Assembly: GCA_021324635.1 (NCBI GenBank)
Contig: JAJPIS010000075.1
Location: forward strand, 1-32,070
Reading direction: 5' to 3'
DNA: 32,070 nt
Source of the DNA: Gemmatimonadota bacterium
Lineage (GTDB): Bacteria > Gemmatimonadota > Gemmatimonadetes > Gemmatimonadales > Gemmatimonadaceae
Below the pieces are notes generated by a model, which was not told where the DNA came from, ran no database searches, and was given only the letters and a program-made list of their open reading frames with translations. Shown here in pieces: positions 7,662 to 16,017 of the stretch (position 1 is its first letter; every line of letters begins with the position of its first letter). The translations under genes and the position numbers were made by a program.

Positions 7662-8479
7662 ACGTGCTGATCGTGGACGACGAGCCGGTCGCACGCGAGG
7701 GACTCCGCCTGCAGCTCGAGCGGCTCCCCGGCGTGGCGTGCGCCGGAGAGTGCGGCGGCCGGGACGCCGCCATCGCGGCGATCGTCGAGCGCCAACCCGA
7801 TGTGGTGCTCCTCGACATCCAGCTCGGCAGGGCCACCGCGTTCGAGATCATCGAGGAGATCGGGGCCGACGCGATGCCGTTGGTCGTCTTCGTCACCGCC
7901 TACGATCGCCACGCGCTCAAGGCGTTCGAGGTACACGCCCTCGACTACGTGCTCAAGCCGGTCGACCCGGTGCGGCTGCGGGAGGCGCTCGAGCGGGCGG
8001 CATCGCTGCTGTCGCTGCGGCGGACGGCGTCGCTCGCCGACCGCCTCGAAGGGCTGCTGGCCGACCGCGGACCGGCGCCGGAGGCGACCACGCTGCCACG
8101 GCCGGAACGATTCGTGGTCCGCAACGGGGACCGCCTGTCGCTGCTCGAAGCCGAGCAGATCGAGTGGTTCGAGAGCGCCGGTAACTACGTGCGGGTCCAC
8201 AGCGGCGGTCGATCGTACATCATGCGCACGACGATGGATCGCGTGGCACAGCGACTCGCCGGGCGCGACGGCTTCGTCCGCGTCCGGCGCTCGGCGATCA
8301 TCAATGTCCGCGCGGTCGCGACGCTCGAGCGCTACGACAAGGGCACGTACGTCGTGCACCTCCGCAGCGGGACCAGCGTCATCTCGAGCCGCTACTACCA
8401 GCCCGGCCTTCGCCGACTGTTGCACCCCGACCGGCACGGCGGGTCGCGGGTCGCCAGCGGCGGGGACCGGTCACAGTGA
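7658..8479 (+). CDS. LytTR-family response regulator
   Basis: A 273-residue partner of the preceding kinase. The receiver domain has the acidic pair DDE at 7-9, phospho-acceptor Asp53 (VVLLDIQLG), FVTAYD and the conserved Lys in YVLKPVD. The C-terminal LytTR DNA-binding domain shows IEWFESAGNYVRVH, a middle RTTMDRV and FVRVRRSAIINVRAV. The ATG overlaps the kinase stop codon. LytTR proteins bind pairs of imperfect repeats upstream of target genes; none was identified here. It is convergent with the pseudo-hydrolase gene, with only about 30 bp between stops and no clear terminator. Confidence 0.92.
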   Translation: MNVLIVDDEPVAREGLRLQLERLPGVACAGECGGRDAAIAAIVERQPDVVLLDIQLGRATAFEIIEEIGADAMPLVVFVTAYDRHALKAFEVHALDYVLKPVDPVRLREALERAASLLSLRRTASLADRLEGLLADRGPAPEATTLPRPERFVVRNGDRLSLLEAEQIEWFESAGNYVRVHSGGRSYIMRTTMDRVAQRLAGRDGFVRVRRSAIINVRAVATLERYDKGTYVVHLRSGTSVISSRYYQPGLRRLLHPDRHGGSRVASGGDRSQ

Positions 8480-8510
8480 AGGTCGGGGGTCGACACGCCC
8501 ATCGACCGCG

Positions 8511-9632
8511 CTACCGACTCTGATCATAGACCTCGCGGATGGCGCTCACGACCGCGTCGGGTCGATCGAATTCCACGTACTCCGAGCTCGCCGGCGTGAA
8601 GATCTGCCTCGAGTTGGAGGAGAGATCCAACCAGCGCGCCTGGGCCAGAGCGATCTGGTGCTCGTACTCGCGGTGCTGTGGGTCGTCCGCGTTTGGCGCC
8701 GGCAAGTGACCCACGCCGTGGTTGCCGGTGGTCAGGACCCGGACCGGACGGGTGCCCAGGAAGCGGCGATGCTGCTGAAGCCAGGTCTCGTCCCACGGCG
8801 TCTGCTCCATCTCCGACACGAACGCGTCGTACATCGCCACCTTGGTCTCGGCCAGGTGGAGCAACGCCGCGTTGAGCTCCGGCGACCACGCGCTCTCCGG
8901 CAGTCCACGAAAGAACTGCTGGGCACAGGTGCGATGCGGTTGGCCCGCGCGCGGGGGCAGGAGCGGGAGCGGCCTGCTGGCGGCGATCGAGTCGCGGCAT
9001 TCGCGGACCCGATCGAGGAACTTGGCCATGCCCCGGTGGTCGGCTTCTCGCAGGGAGTCGGGCTCGACGTCGCTTGCGTCGGCCTCGACGAGCACGAGCC
9101 CGGCCGTCTCCGACGTGTACAGATCGGCAAAGGTGCGCGCCGGGTCACCGCCGAATGCGTTGCCGACCAGGATGAATGGTCCCTGGATCCGGGCCGACCG
9201 GAGCGCGCTGTGGAGCTCGTCGGCAATGCGCACACTCGTCCGCGGCACCGGACCGGCGCCGCTGAACCCGGCACCGGCGCGGTCGTAGCTGCACGCCCGC
9301 GTCCACCGGGCGACCCGCGGCTGGACGACCGCCCACGCCGGCGCCCAGTCCTCCCATCCCGATTCGAAGATGACGGCGGGTGAGCCACTGCCCATGCAGT
9401 ACATGTTGAGCCGCGCGCCATCGGCCGCCGCGACGATCCGCCCGGGCCGCGTGTACCTCGCATCGCCGGGCGCCTCGCGCCGCATCGCGAGCAACAGACA
9501 CCCGCCGAGCGCCGCCGCGCCAAGCCGTACACCGAGGACGCGGCTCGCGGCCGTCGTCGGCACCCGTCGGCGTACGGTGGGCAGCGGCGTCGGTCCTTGC
9601 TGCGTCAGGTCCCCGGTCCGCCTGGTCTGCAC
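8511..9632 (-). CDS. Membrane-anchored alpha/beta-hydrolase-fold protein with lost nucleophile and His (pseudoenzyme)
   Basis: A 373-residue protein from a GTG at 9632 with AGGGAGAG a few bases upstream. A hydrophobic segment at about 32-50 gives a signal anchor. The fold is clear: YCMGSGSPAVIFESG (78-92), CSYDRAGAGFSG (114-125), then the elbow FILVGNAFGGDPAR. Relatives carry GHSFGG here; this protein has Ala159 in place of the nucleophilic Ser and Asn instead of the preceding His. Near the end, where relatives have SGHxxxxDxP, it reads SSEYVEFDRP, so Glu351 replaces the catalytic His. Two triad members are therefore absent although the frame is intact, which argues for a retained non-catalytic or re-purposed role. 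It lies 73 bp downstream of, and probably in an operon with, the SUMF-fold gene. Confidence 0.82.
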   Translation of the reverse strand: MQTRRTGDLTQQGPTPLPTVRRRVPTTAASRVLGVRLGAAALGGCLLLAMRREAPGDARYTRPGRIVAAADGARLNMYCMGSGSPAVIFESGWEDWAPAWAVVQPRVARWTRACSYDRAGAGFSGAGPVPRTSVRIADELHSALRSARIQGPFILVGNAFGGDPARTFADLYTSETAGLVLVEADASDVEPDSLREADHRGMAKFLDRVRECRDSIAASRPLPLLPPRAGQPHRTCAQQFFRGLPESAWSPELNAALLHLAETKVAMYDAFVSEMEQTPWDETWLQQHRRFLGTRPVRVLTTGNHGVGHLPAPNADDPQHREYEHQIALAQARWLDLSSNSRQIFTPASSEYVEFDRPDAVVSAIREVYDQSR

Positions 9633-9705
9633 CGTCTCTCCCTGGTAAGATGAGGAGCAAAGATCCGTGGGATGGCTGTCCACGTGGCCCCGGTGTCGGC
9701 AACCA

Positions 9706-10809
9706 TCAGATCGTCTTGGCCACGCGAAACCCCATGATCCGGTCTCGAAACCCCGGCGGATTGCGCTCGCGCGTCGCCGGTCGTAGCAGCCACGCCGGGT
9801 AGAGCCAACTGCCGCCACGGTCGACGCGCATGCAATCACGCGCGCCCGGCGCCGGCCGCCCGTCCGTCGGTGCGTGGGCGTAGCTCTCGGCGTAGCAGTC
9901 GGCCGTCCACTGCCATACCTCGCCGACCATGTCGAAGAGGCCATAGGTGTTTGCCGGGCGCGATCTCACAGGATGCGTTCGGCCGCCGGCGTTGTCTTTG
10001 AACCAGGCGTAGTCGCGCGCCGCGCTGTCGGACTCTCCCCACCAGAACCGAGTCTCCGTCCCGCTCCGGGCGGCGTACTCCCACTCGGCCTCGCTCGGGA
10101 GCCGATACGGTCCGCCGCTCCGCGTCGCGCCCGGCGTGCGCACCTTGTCGTTGAGCCAGCGCACGTACGCCTGTGCGTCGTACCAGCTCACGCACACGAC
10201 CGGGTCGCGATCGCTCTGCTCGAACCCCGGCCGCCGCCAGCTCAGCGCGGAGTCCAGATCCCACTTGTAGCTGTCACGCCCGCACCCGACCGGGCTCGCG
10301 TGCCCCGTCTCGCGCACGAACGCGGCATACTGTGCGCGCGTCACATCGCTCACGCCCATCGCGAACGACGGGATCGAGACCGCGTGCCGCGGCGCCTCGT
10401 CGGCGACCGCGGCGGCGCTGCCGCCATGGGTCGCCGCCCACGCGCGATCGACCGCCGAGGACCCCATCAGGAAACGGCCGGCGTGCAGGACGGTCATCTC
10501 CGGGCAGTCCCGGCAATCGACGAAGACGCTGCCGGCGGCGGCGACGGGTCGGCGTGGTCGCGCCGAGACGGCGTGACCCGGCGCCTGCCGCTCCCGCGCC
10601 CCGAGCAAGCACGCGGCGAGCGCCGGCGCGCGCAACGGCAATCGCCGGACGCGGGCCGCACTCCGCTGTGGCGAGCCCCGGTATCCGGCACCCGGGTGCC
10701 GACCCATCGTTGCATCCGCCCGGCCGCTGCTGGACTCGACCGACACTTCTTCTCCCGCATGAGGGACAGGGCGAAGGATACGATCGGGCCGGTTCACCGG
10801 ACCATGCAT
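9706..10809 (-). CDS. SUMF1/FGE-fold protein (formylglycine-generating enzyme family) without catalytic cysteines
   Basis: A 367-residue protein starting at an ATG with AGGTGA five bases upstream. A membrane or signal segment (LPLRAPALAACLLGA) lies near residues 57-71. The SUMF domain is well preserved: FLMGSS, DEAPRHAVSIPSF, PVVCVSWYDAQAYVRWL, YRLPSEAEWEYAARSG, NTYGLFDMVGEVWQWTAD, RGGSWLY and MGFRV. True formylglycine-generating enzymes have a copper-binding Cys pair after GGS; here that segment is WLYPAWLLRPATRE and has none, so sulfatase activation is unlikely. Other SUMF members work as structural or EgtB/PvdO-like proteins. No sulfatase gene is near. It is probably co-transcribed with the downstream pseudo-hydrolase. 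Confidence 0.85.
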   Translation of the reverse strand: MHGPVNRPDRILRPVPHAGEEVSVESSSGRADATMGRHPGAGYRGSPQRSAARVRRLPLRAPALAACLLGARERQAPGHAVSARPRRPVAAAGSVFVDCRDCPEMTVLHAGRFLMGSSAVDRAWAATHGGSAAAVADEAPRHAVSIPSFAMGVSDVTRAQYAAFVRETGHASPVGCGRDSYKWDLDSALSWRRPGFEQSDRDPVVCVSWYDAQAYVRWLNDKVRTPGATRSGGPYRLPSEAEWEYAARSGTETRFWWGESDSAARDYAWFKDNAGGRTHPVRSRPANTYGLFDMVGEVWQWTADCYAESYAHAPTDGRPAPGARDCMRVDRGGSWLYPAWLLRPATRERNPPGFRDRIMGFRVAKTI

Positions 10810-11100
10810 CTGGGATCACCTGACGCCGGCCGGTGATTTGTGGTGCGTCGCGCGTGGTTTGCTGCACCGGCGGACAGCCCGGGGACCGCGCCGCCCGCGG
10901 GGACGGCCAGCCGGCACCAACCAGTCGGTACTCACTCGTCGATAGGGCTCGAATGCTGGCTGGCCCGGTCCCCCGTGACACCTCCGGTCGATGTCCGGGG
11001 GAAGCCGCACGCTCCCGATGCGATCGGCCGTCGCCGTCTTTCCAGGCGGCGGCCCGCGTGGTAAATCCCTCCCCGCCACGAGACCCGAGGAATCGCTCGC

Positions 11101-14100
11101 ATGCTGACGCTGCACGGCCCGTTTCCCTTCCTGTCGCGGTTGACGCTCGCGACGGCACTGCTCCTCGGCTGGCGCGCAACGCCGGTCGACGAGAGCCTCC
11201 TCCACGGACTCACCTGGCGGAACATCGGACCGTTCCGCGGGGGCCGCGTGTCGGCCGCGTCCGGCGCCATCGGGACGCCCGGCACGTTCTACGTCGGCAC
11301 CGCGGCCGGCGGCGTGTGGAAGACGACGAGCGCCGGGGAAACCTGGTTCCCGATCTTCGACGCCGAGACGACCGCCGTGTCGGTGGGCGCCATCGCCGTC
11401 GCGCCGTCGAACGCCAATGTCGTGTACGTCGGGATGGGCGATCAGCCGGTCGACGGCCTCCTCGAGCTCAACGAGGGCAATGGCATCTATCGCTCGGCGG
11501 ATGCCGGCAAGACCTGGCGCCACCTGGGGCTCGACGATTCCAAGCGGGTCCCGTCGATCCTCGTCGACCCGCGCGACGAAAATGTCCTGCTCGTGGCCGC
11601 GCTCGGGCCACGGTTCCGCAAGAGCGAGGCGCGCGGCGTCTACCGCAGTACCGACGGCGGTACCACCTGGGCCAGAACGCTCAACCTCGGCGACACGACC
11701 GGCGTCGCCCATCTCGCCATGGCGGAGGACCGCCCGCAGGTCGTGTTCGCGACCACCACCGTCTTCTACGTCCCGCCGCTCCTGCCCACCGGCGCCGACA
11801 CCGCCGCCCCGCCGGGGCCGACCGCACCCACCGGCGGAGGCATCTACCGGTCCGACGATGGCGGCCTGACCTGGCGGGCGCTCACCGGCGGCGGCGTCCC
11901 ACGCATCACCGGCCGCACCTCGATTGCCGTGGCCGCGAACACCAACGCCCAGCGCGTCTACGTCATCACCGACGACGGACTGTTCCGATCCGACGATGGT
12001 GGCACGAGCTGGCGTCAGATGGACGCGGCCGACACGCGCATCCGCAACGGTCAGCGAGGCTACAACTGCGGCGTCTACGTCGATCCCCACGACCCGGACA
12101 TCGTCTACACGTTCAGCACATCGTCGTACAAGTCCACCGACGGCGGCGCGACCTTCACCGGCTTCCGTGGCGCGCCGGGCGGCGACGACGCCCAGACCGG
12201 ATGGATCGACCCCACCGACGGTCGACGCATCCTCCTGGGCTACGACCAGGGGGCGATCGTATCACTCGACGGCGGCGCCACGTGGAGCTCGTGGTACAAC
12301 CAGAGCACCGAGCAGGTGTACCACATCTCGGCCGACAACAGCTTCCCCTACTGGGTGTACGCGACCCAGCAGGACGCCGGCGCGGTGCGCACCCGGGCCC
12401 GGGGCGACCTGGGGGAGATCACACCGCTCGACTGGAGCCCCGTGAACGGCTGGGAGTGGGGGACGATCGTGCCCGACCCCCTCGATGCCAACATGGTGTA
12501 CGCGAGCGGCATCGGATTGAACAGGATCAGCATGCCGAGCGGCCAGTGGATCTCCGTGACCCCGGCCGCCGACCCGGCGCTGCATCTCCGGAGCTCGCTG
12601 TCCGCGCCGATCGTCTGGGCCCCCTGGGACCACCACGAGCTCCTGGCCGGCTACCAGTATCTGATGACGACCGTCGACGGCGGCGCACACTGGCGTCGGA
12701 TCAGTCCCGATCTCACCTACCCACCGGGGGTGGCGCCGCCCCCCGATACGGCCACTCCGCCCAAGAAGGCGCCGCCGCCCGGCACGATCGAGTCGATCGC
12801 GCCATCGCCCGTGGCGCGGGGCACCATCTGGGTCGGTACGACGAACGGGCTCATCAAGCTGACGCGGGACGCCGGCCGCACGTGGAGCGACGTCTCGATC
12901 CCCAACACTCCGTACCCGACGCGCGCGATGATCGAGAAGGTCGAGGCATCGCCCTTCGATCCGGCGGCGGCGTACGCGGTGGTGGATCTCATGCGTGCGG
13001 GCGACTACGCGCCCCACATCTATCGCACTCGCGATGCCGGGAAGCACTGGGAGGCCATCACCACCGGACTCCCGACCGGCGAGCCCGGGGGGAGCTTCGC
13101 GCACGTCGTGCGGGCCGACCCGAAACGGGCGGGGCTCCTCTTCGCCGGGACGGCGAGCGGGATCTTCGTGTCCTTCGATGACGGCGACCGGTGGCAGTCG
13201 CTCGCGCTCAACCTGCCGAGGACCGCGTGCCGCGACATCACGTTCGCCGGCAACGACCTCGTGGTCGGCACCTTCGGCCGCGGCATCTGGGTCCTGGACG
13301 ACTACGTGGTCCTGCGGCAGATGACGAACGACGTGACGCATGAGGCCGTGCACCTCTTCGCGCCCGCACCGACCGTGCGCGTGCGCCGCAACGTCAACTA
13401 CGACACGCCGTTTCCTCCCGAGGTGCCGCACGCGCTCGACCCGCCCCCCGGCGTCCTGATCGATTACTGGCTGAGCGCGCGGCCGACGGCCGAGGTGACG
13501 CTCGACGTGCTCGACTCCGCCGGACGGACGGTCCGACACCTGTCGAGTGTGCCGCAGCCGCCGGTGCCGGAGGCGGCTCGGCCGCCACATCCGAACTTCT
13601 GGGTCGCCCCGCCATTTCGGCTCCCGACGGAGGCGGGAGGGAACCGCACGAACTGGGACCTCCGTGCCGACCCGCCGCCCGCGTTCGTGCACACGTTCGA
13701 GATCAATGCCAATCCCGGGCTGACGCCCGCGTCGCCCGTGGGTGCCCTGGTCGCCCCGGGCACGTACACGCTCAGGCTCACGGTCGATGGCCGGAGCGCC
13801 ACCGCCCGGGTCACCGTGACCAATGACCCACGCTCGCCGGCGACCACGTCCGACGTCCGCGCCCAGGTCGCGTTGCAGCGAGCACTCGCGGGCGCGATGC
13901 GAACCGCGTACGAGGCGTACCAGCAGGCGGCCGTGATCCGCGCCAGACTCGACTCGCTCGGGCCGCGAGACTCGGCGTCGCCGTCAGCGAAGGCGCTCGC
14001 GGCCTTCCGCGCGCGCCTGGACAGTGTGGCGGGCACCGCGCCCACGACCCGGTTCAACGTCGGCCGCCCCGGGCGGCTCCCGACCGACCTCGCGTCGCTC

Positions 14101-14382
14101 CACGGACGCTTCGAGGACCAGTTCATGGCACAGGAGAACGGCGACCTGGCACCGACCGCGGCGATGCGCCGCGCCTTCGCGGGCGCCTGCCGGGACCTCG
14201 CCGCCACGCTCGCACGCTGGCGTGACCTCGAGCGGCGGCCGATGCCAGGGCTCGAGGCCACGGTGACGAGGGACGGCCACGACACGCTGACGGCTGCCCC
14301 ACCGCTGACGGCCACATCCTGCGAGGGCGTCGCGCCGCCGCCCGCGGTGCCGGCTGTCACGCGGCCCGACGGCCGGTCCTGA
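11101..14382 (+). CDS. Secreted Asp-box (sortilin/BNR-like) beta-propeller protein
   Basis: A 1093-residue protein with a signal peptide (about residues 1-24) and GAGGA-like ribosome-binding bases eight upstream of the ATG. From about 30 to 740 it carries about eleven Asp-box repeats (S-x-D-x-G-x-T-W), such as STDGGTTW, SDDGGLTW, SLDGGATW and TRDAGRTW, characteristic of sortilin/VPS10-like and BNR propellers, ending in TFGRGIWVLDDY. After this come two beta-rich segments resembling FlgD-type Ig domains (TLDVLDSAGRTV; GTYTLRLTVDGRSA) and a helical C-terminal tail rich in Ala, Arg and Asp. Proteins of this architecture are common in Gemmatimonadota and Acidobacteriota; their ligands or substrates are not established. 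Predicted periplasmic or extracellular. A short hairpin follows the stop. Confidence 0.9.
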   Translation: MLTLHGPFPFLSRLTLATALLLGWRATPVDESLLHGLTWRNIGPFRGGRVSAASGAIGTPGTFYVGTAAGGVWKTTSAGETWFPIFDAETTAVSVGAIAVAPSNANVVYVGMGDQPVDGLLELNEGNGIYRSADAGKTWRHLGLDDSKRVPSILVDPRDENVLLVAALGPRFRKSEARGVYRSTDGGTTWARTLNLGDTTGVAHLAMAEDRPQVVFATTTVFYVPPLLPTGADTAAPPGPTAPTGGGIYRSDDGGLTWRALTGGGVPRITGRTSIAVAANTNAQRVYVITDDGLFRSDDGGTSWRQMDAADTRIRNGQRGYNCGVYVDPHDPDIVYTFSTSSYKSTDGGATFTGFRGAPGGDDAQTGWIDPTDGRRILLGYDQGAIVSLDGGATWSSWYNQSTEQVYHISADNSFPYWVYATQQDAGAVRTRARGDLGEITPLDWSPVNGWEWGTIVPDPLDANMVYASGIGLNRISMPSGQWISVTPAADPALHLRSSLSAPIVWAPWDHHELLAGYQYLMTTVDGGAHWRRISPDLTYPPGVAPPPDTATPPKKAPPPGTIESIAPSPVARGTIWVGTTNGLIKLTRDAGRTWSDVSIPNTPYPTRAMIEKVEASPFDPAAAYAVVDLMRAGDYAPHIYRTRDAGKHWEAITTGLPTGEPGGSFAHVVRADPKRAGLLFAGTASGIFVSFDDGDRWQSLALNLPRTACRDITFAGNDLVVGTFGRGIWVLDDYVVLRQMTNDVTHEAVHLFAPAPTVRVRRNVNYDTPFPPEVPHALDPPPGVLIDYWLSARPTAEVTLDVLDSAGRTVRHLSSVPQPPVPEAARPPHPNFWVAPPFRLPTEAGGNRTNWDLRADPPPAFVHTFEINANPGLTPASPVGALVAPGTYTLRLTVDGRSATARVTVTNDPRSPATTSDVRAQVALQRALAGAMRTAYEAYQQAAVIRARLDSLGPRDSASPSAKALAAFRARLDSVAGTAPTTRFNVGRPGRLPTDLASLHGRFEDQFMAQENGDLAPTAAMRRAFAGACRDLAATLARWRDLERRPMPGLEATVTRDGHDTLTAAPPLTATSCEGVAPPPAVPAVTRPDGRS

Positions 14383-14402
14383 CCGCCAGCGCGTGCTGGC
14401 GG
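14383..14402 (+). terminator. Hairpin directly after the Asp-box gene
   Basis: CCGCCAGC (14383-14390) and GCTGGCGG (14395-14402) pair perfectly around a GCGT loop, starting on the base after the stop codon. There is no T-run, as in many high-GC terminators. Confidence 0.5.
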
Positions 14403-14573
14403 CTCGGCTCGCCCCGCGGAAATCGCGGCCGGTCGGCGCCCGCCGGGCACCTCGGGTGCCACTCGGCGCTCAACTTGCGTGCACGGAGGCGAGCGCTCGC
14501 GGAGCTCCTTTCGGAGGACGGACATCTACAAGGGATGTCCACGGCAGGCGCGGACGACGACGGAGGTGGTGCC

Positions 14574-15170
14574 ATGCTAACGGTTCGGCTCGCAACATGG
14601 GCGACGATCGCAGCCCTCGCGGCACCTGTAGCGCTTTCGGCTCAAGCGACTCAGGTGACCGTTTGCAAGGATGGCGCGACGGTCACCGCGACTGGCCGCG
14701 GCGCCTGCTCGCACCACAACGGCGTTGATCGGGCGGCCACGACTGCACGGAACGCGACTGCGCCCGCCGCCAGTCAGAGCGCCACGACCGGCGCGACGAC
14801 GACGGTCACCTGCAAGGATGGGACGACGTCGAGCGCGACTGGCCGGGGCGCGTGCTCGCGCCATGGCGGCGTCGCGACGTCCGGGGCGACGGGCGAAGTC
14901 TCCTCGCCTCAACCGGGCGCGGCCTCGGCCCAACCGAGCGCGGCCTCTGCCCAACCGAGCGCCTCCGCCCAACCGAGCGCCGCCTCGACCCAGGCGACAG
15001 CGGCACCGACCGCACGCTCGACCGAGACGACGGCGCGGTCGACCTCGCACGAGGATAACAACCCGACGGGCGCGATCGCGAAGTGCAAGGACGGCCTGTA
15101 CTCCCACAGCGCGCACCGGCAGGGCGCATGTTCCCGCCACGGCGGAGTCGCCCAGTGGATGGGGCAGTGA
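14574..15170 (+). CDS. Secreted protein with three DUF3761 repeats joined by Ala/Ser/Pro/Gln linkers
   Basis: A 198-residue protein; the ATG at 14574 has GGAGGT six bases upstream and begins a signal peptide ending at LSAQ (about 24). Three copies of a short cysteine-containing module follow: residues 31-51 (Cys31/Cys45), 80-100 (Cys80/Cys94) and 171-192 (Cys171/Cys186). Each has the pattern CKDG...G.GACSxHxGV typical of DUF3761, where a single copy is usual. The linker at about 111-140 contains repeated AQPSA units and the next about 30 residues are Thr/Ala/Arg-rich. Each Cys pair may form a disulfide in the periplasm. Function unknown. The gene ends at a strong bidirectional hairpin. Confidence 0.83.
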   Translation: MLTVRLATWATIAALAAPVALSAQATQVTVCKDGATVTATGRGACSHHNGVDRAATTARNATAPAASQSATTGATTTVTCKDGTTSSATGRGACSRHGGVATSGATGEVSSPQPGAASAQPSAASAQPSASAQPSAASTQATAAPTARSTETTARSTSHEDNNPTGAIAKCKDGLYSHSAHRQGACSRHGGVAQWMGQ

Positions 15171-15176
15171 GGAGCC

Positions 15177-15206
15177 AGCGCGCCGGCCGCGAGCGGCCGG
15201 CGCGCT
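15177..15206. terminator. Strong bidirectional GC hairpin between convergent genes
   Basis: AGCGCGCCGGCCG (15177-15189) and CGGCCGGCGCGCT (15194-15206) form a perfect 13-bp stem with a four-base CGAG loop, placed between the stop of the DUF3761 gene and the stop of the DUF937 gene. No T-tract on either side. Confidence 0.7.
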
Positions 15207-15215
15207 AAAGGCGCC

Positions 15216-15743
15216 CTAGAGCTTTCGCTCCACCAGGCCAAGCAGTCCGCCGGGTCCCGCCTGCTGGGCCGCGTTCTGGCCTTGCAGCAGCGCTCCAGCC
15301 AAGCCGCCGGGCTGGATTTGCCCCTGACTTCGGTGGCGGGCGAGCACCGCCAGCGCCACCGGCGCCAGGGCCATGAGCAGCCTCTTCGTCTGGTCCGGTG
15401 CCAGGCCGCTCGTCTGCGCCACCTGACTCTGCACCTGCTCCTGTCGGTCGCCTAACACCCGGCTCAGGAGGCCGCCGCCGGTCGCCGGCACGTCCGCGGG
15501 CCCGCGGCCGCCGAGGAGTGAGCCAATGTTGCCGAGGAGCCCCGCGTGCTGCTCGGCTGCCTGCGCCAGCACGGTCTCACCGCCCGGCTGCTGAGCCGTC
15601 TGGGCCATGGCACCGAGCATGGCCGGGACCGCTGCGGCGACGGCGCTCTGCGTCATCTGATGGTCGGCGCCGATGTTGGCGCTCAGTTGCTGAACCGCGT
15701 TGCCACTCAATTCCTGCCGGAGCGAGTCGAGTAGTCCTGGCAT
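15216..15743 (-). CDS. DUF937 (YidB-like) protein
   Basis: A 175-residue protein starting MPGLLDSLRQELSGNAVQQL at an ATG with GGGGAGG four bases upstream. It is Gln/Ala/Gly/Leu-rich throughout, with IGADHQMTQSAVAAAVPAML near 24-43, an internal GLLGNIGSLLGG and a helix APDQTKRLLMALAPVALAVL, matching DUF937 proteins related to E. coli YidB. The cellular role of the family is not settled. The long upstream extension of the open frame has no support. It is convergent with the DUF3761 gene and divergent from the serine-hydrolase lipoprotein. Confidence 0.82.
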   Translation of the reverse strand: MPGLLDSLRQELSGNAVQQLSANIGADHQMTQSAVAAAVPAMLGAMAQTAQQPGGETVLAQAAEQHAGLLGNIGSLLGGRGPADVPATGGGLLSRVLGDRQEQVQSQVAQTSGLAPDQTKRLLMALAPVALAVLARHRSQGQIQPGGLAGALLQGQNAAQQAGPGGLLGLVERKL

Positions 15744-16017
15744 GGGGCCTCCCCGTGGAGCGTTGGCGTCAGCCGTGCTGTCGAGCCGCTCACGATGACG
15801 TGAGCCCTCGGTCGCGCGCGGTGCGCGCAGAACCCCGCCCGACGCGGCCCTGCGGCGCGTGCAAGGGGTATGCCCCGACTCGACCGGCACCCGCGGCAGG
15901 CGCGTCCCGAGCGGCGGCCGGTTCAAACCAGCGGCAGAGCGCAGATGTCGGACACTACGGATGAACGCGCGGGCTGGGTCGGGTGAAGCGACGCACCACT
16001 CGTTGCGACGCGGCGTC

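Noticed and set aside
6309-7694. Long minus-strand frame of 461 residues over the histidine kinase
   Set aside because: Antisense shadow of the kinase gene; Arg/Glu-rich composition from reversed G/C-rich codons and no conserved motif.
7800-9383. 527-residue plus-strand frame spanning the response regulator and pseudo-hydrolase
   Set aside because: Arg/Ser-rich shadow in a different frame of the regulator and antisense to the hydrolase; no family signal.
10833-13181. 782-residue plus-strand frame over the Asp-box gene
   Set aside because: Out-of-frame Arg/Pro-rich shadow of the real propeller gene.
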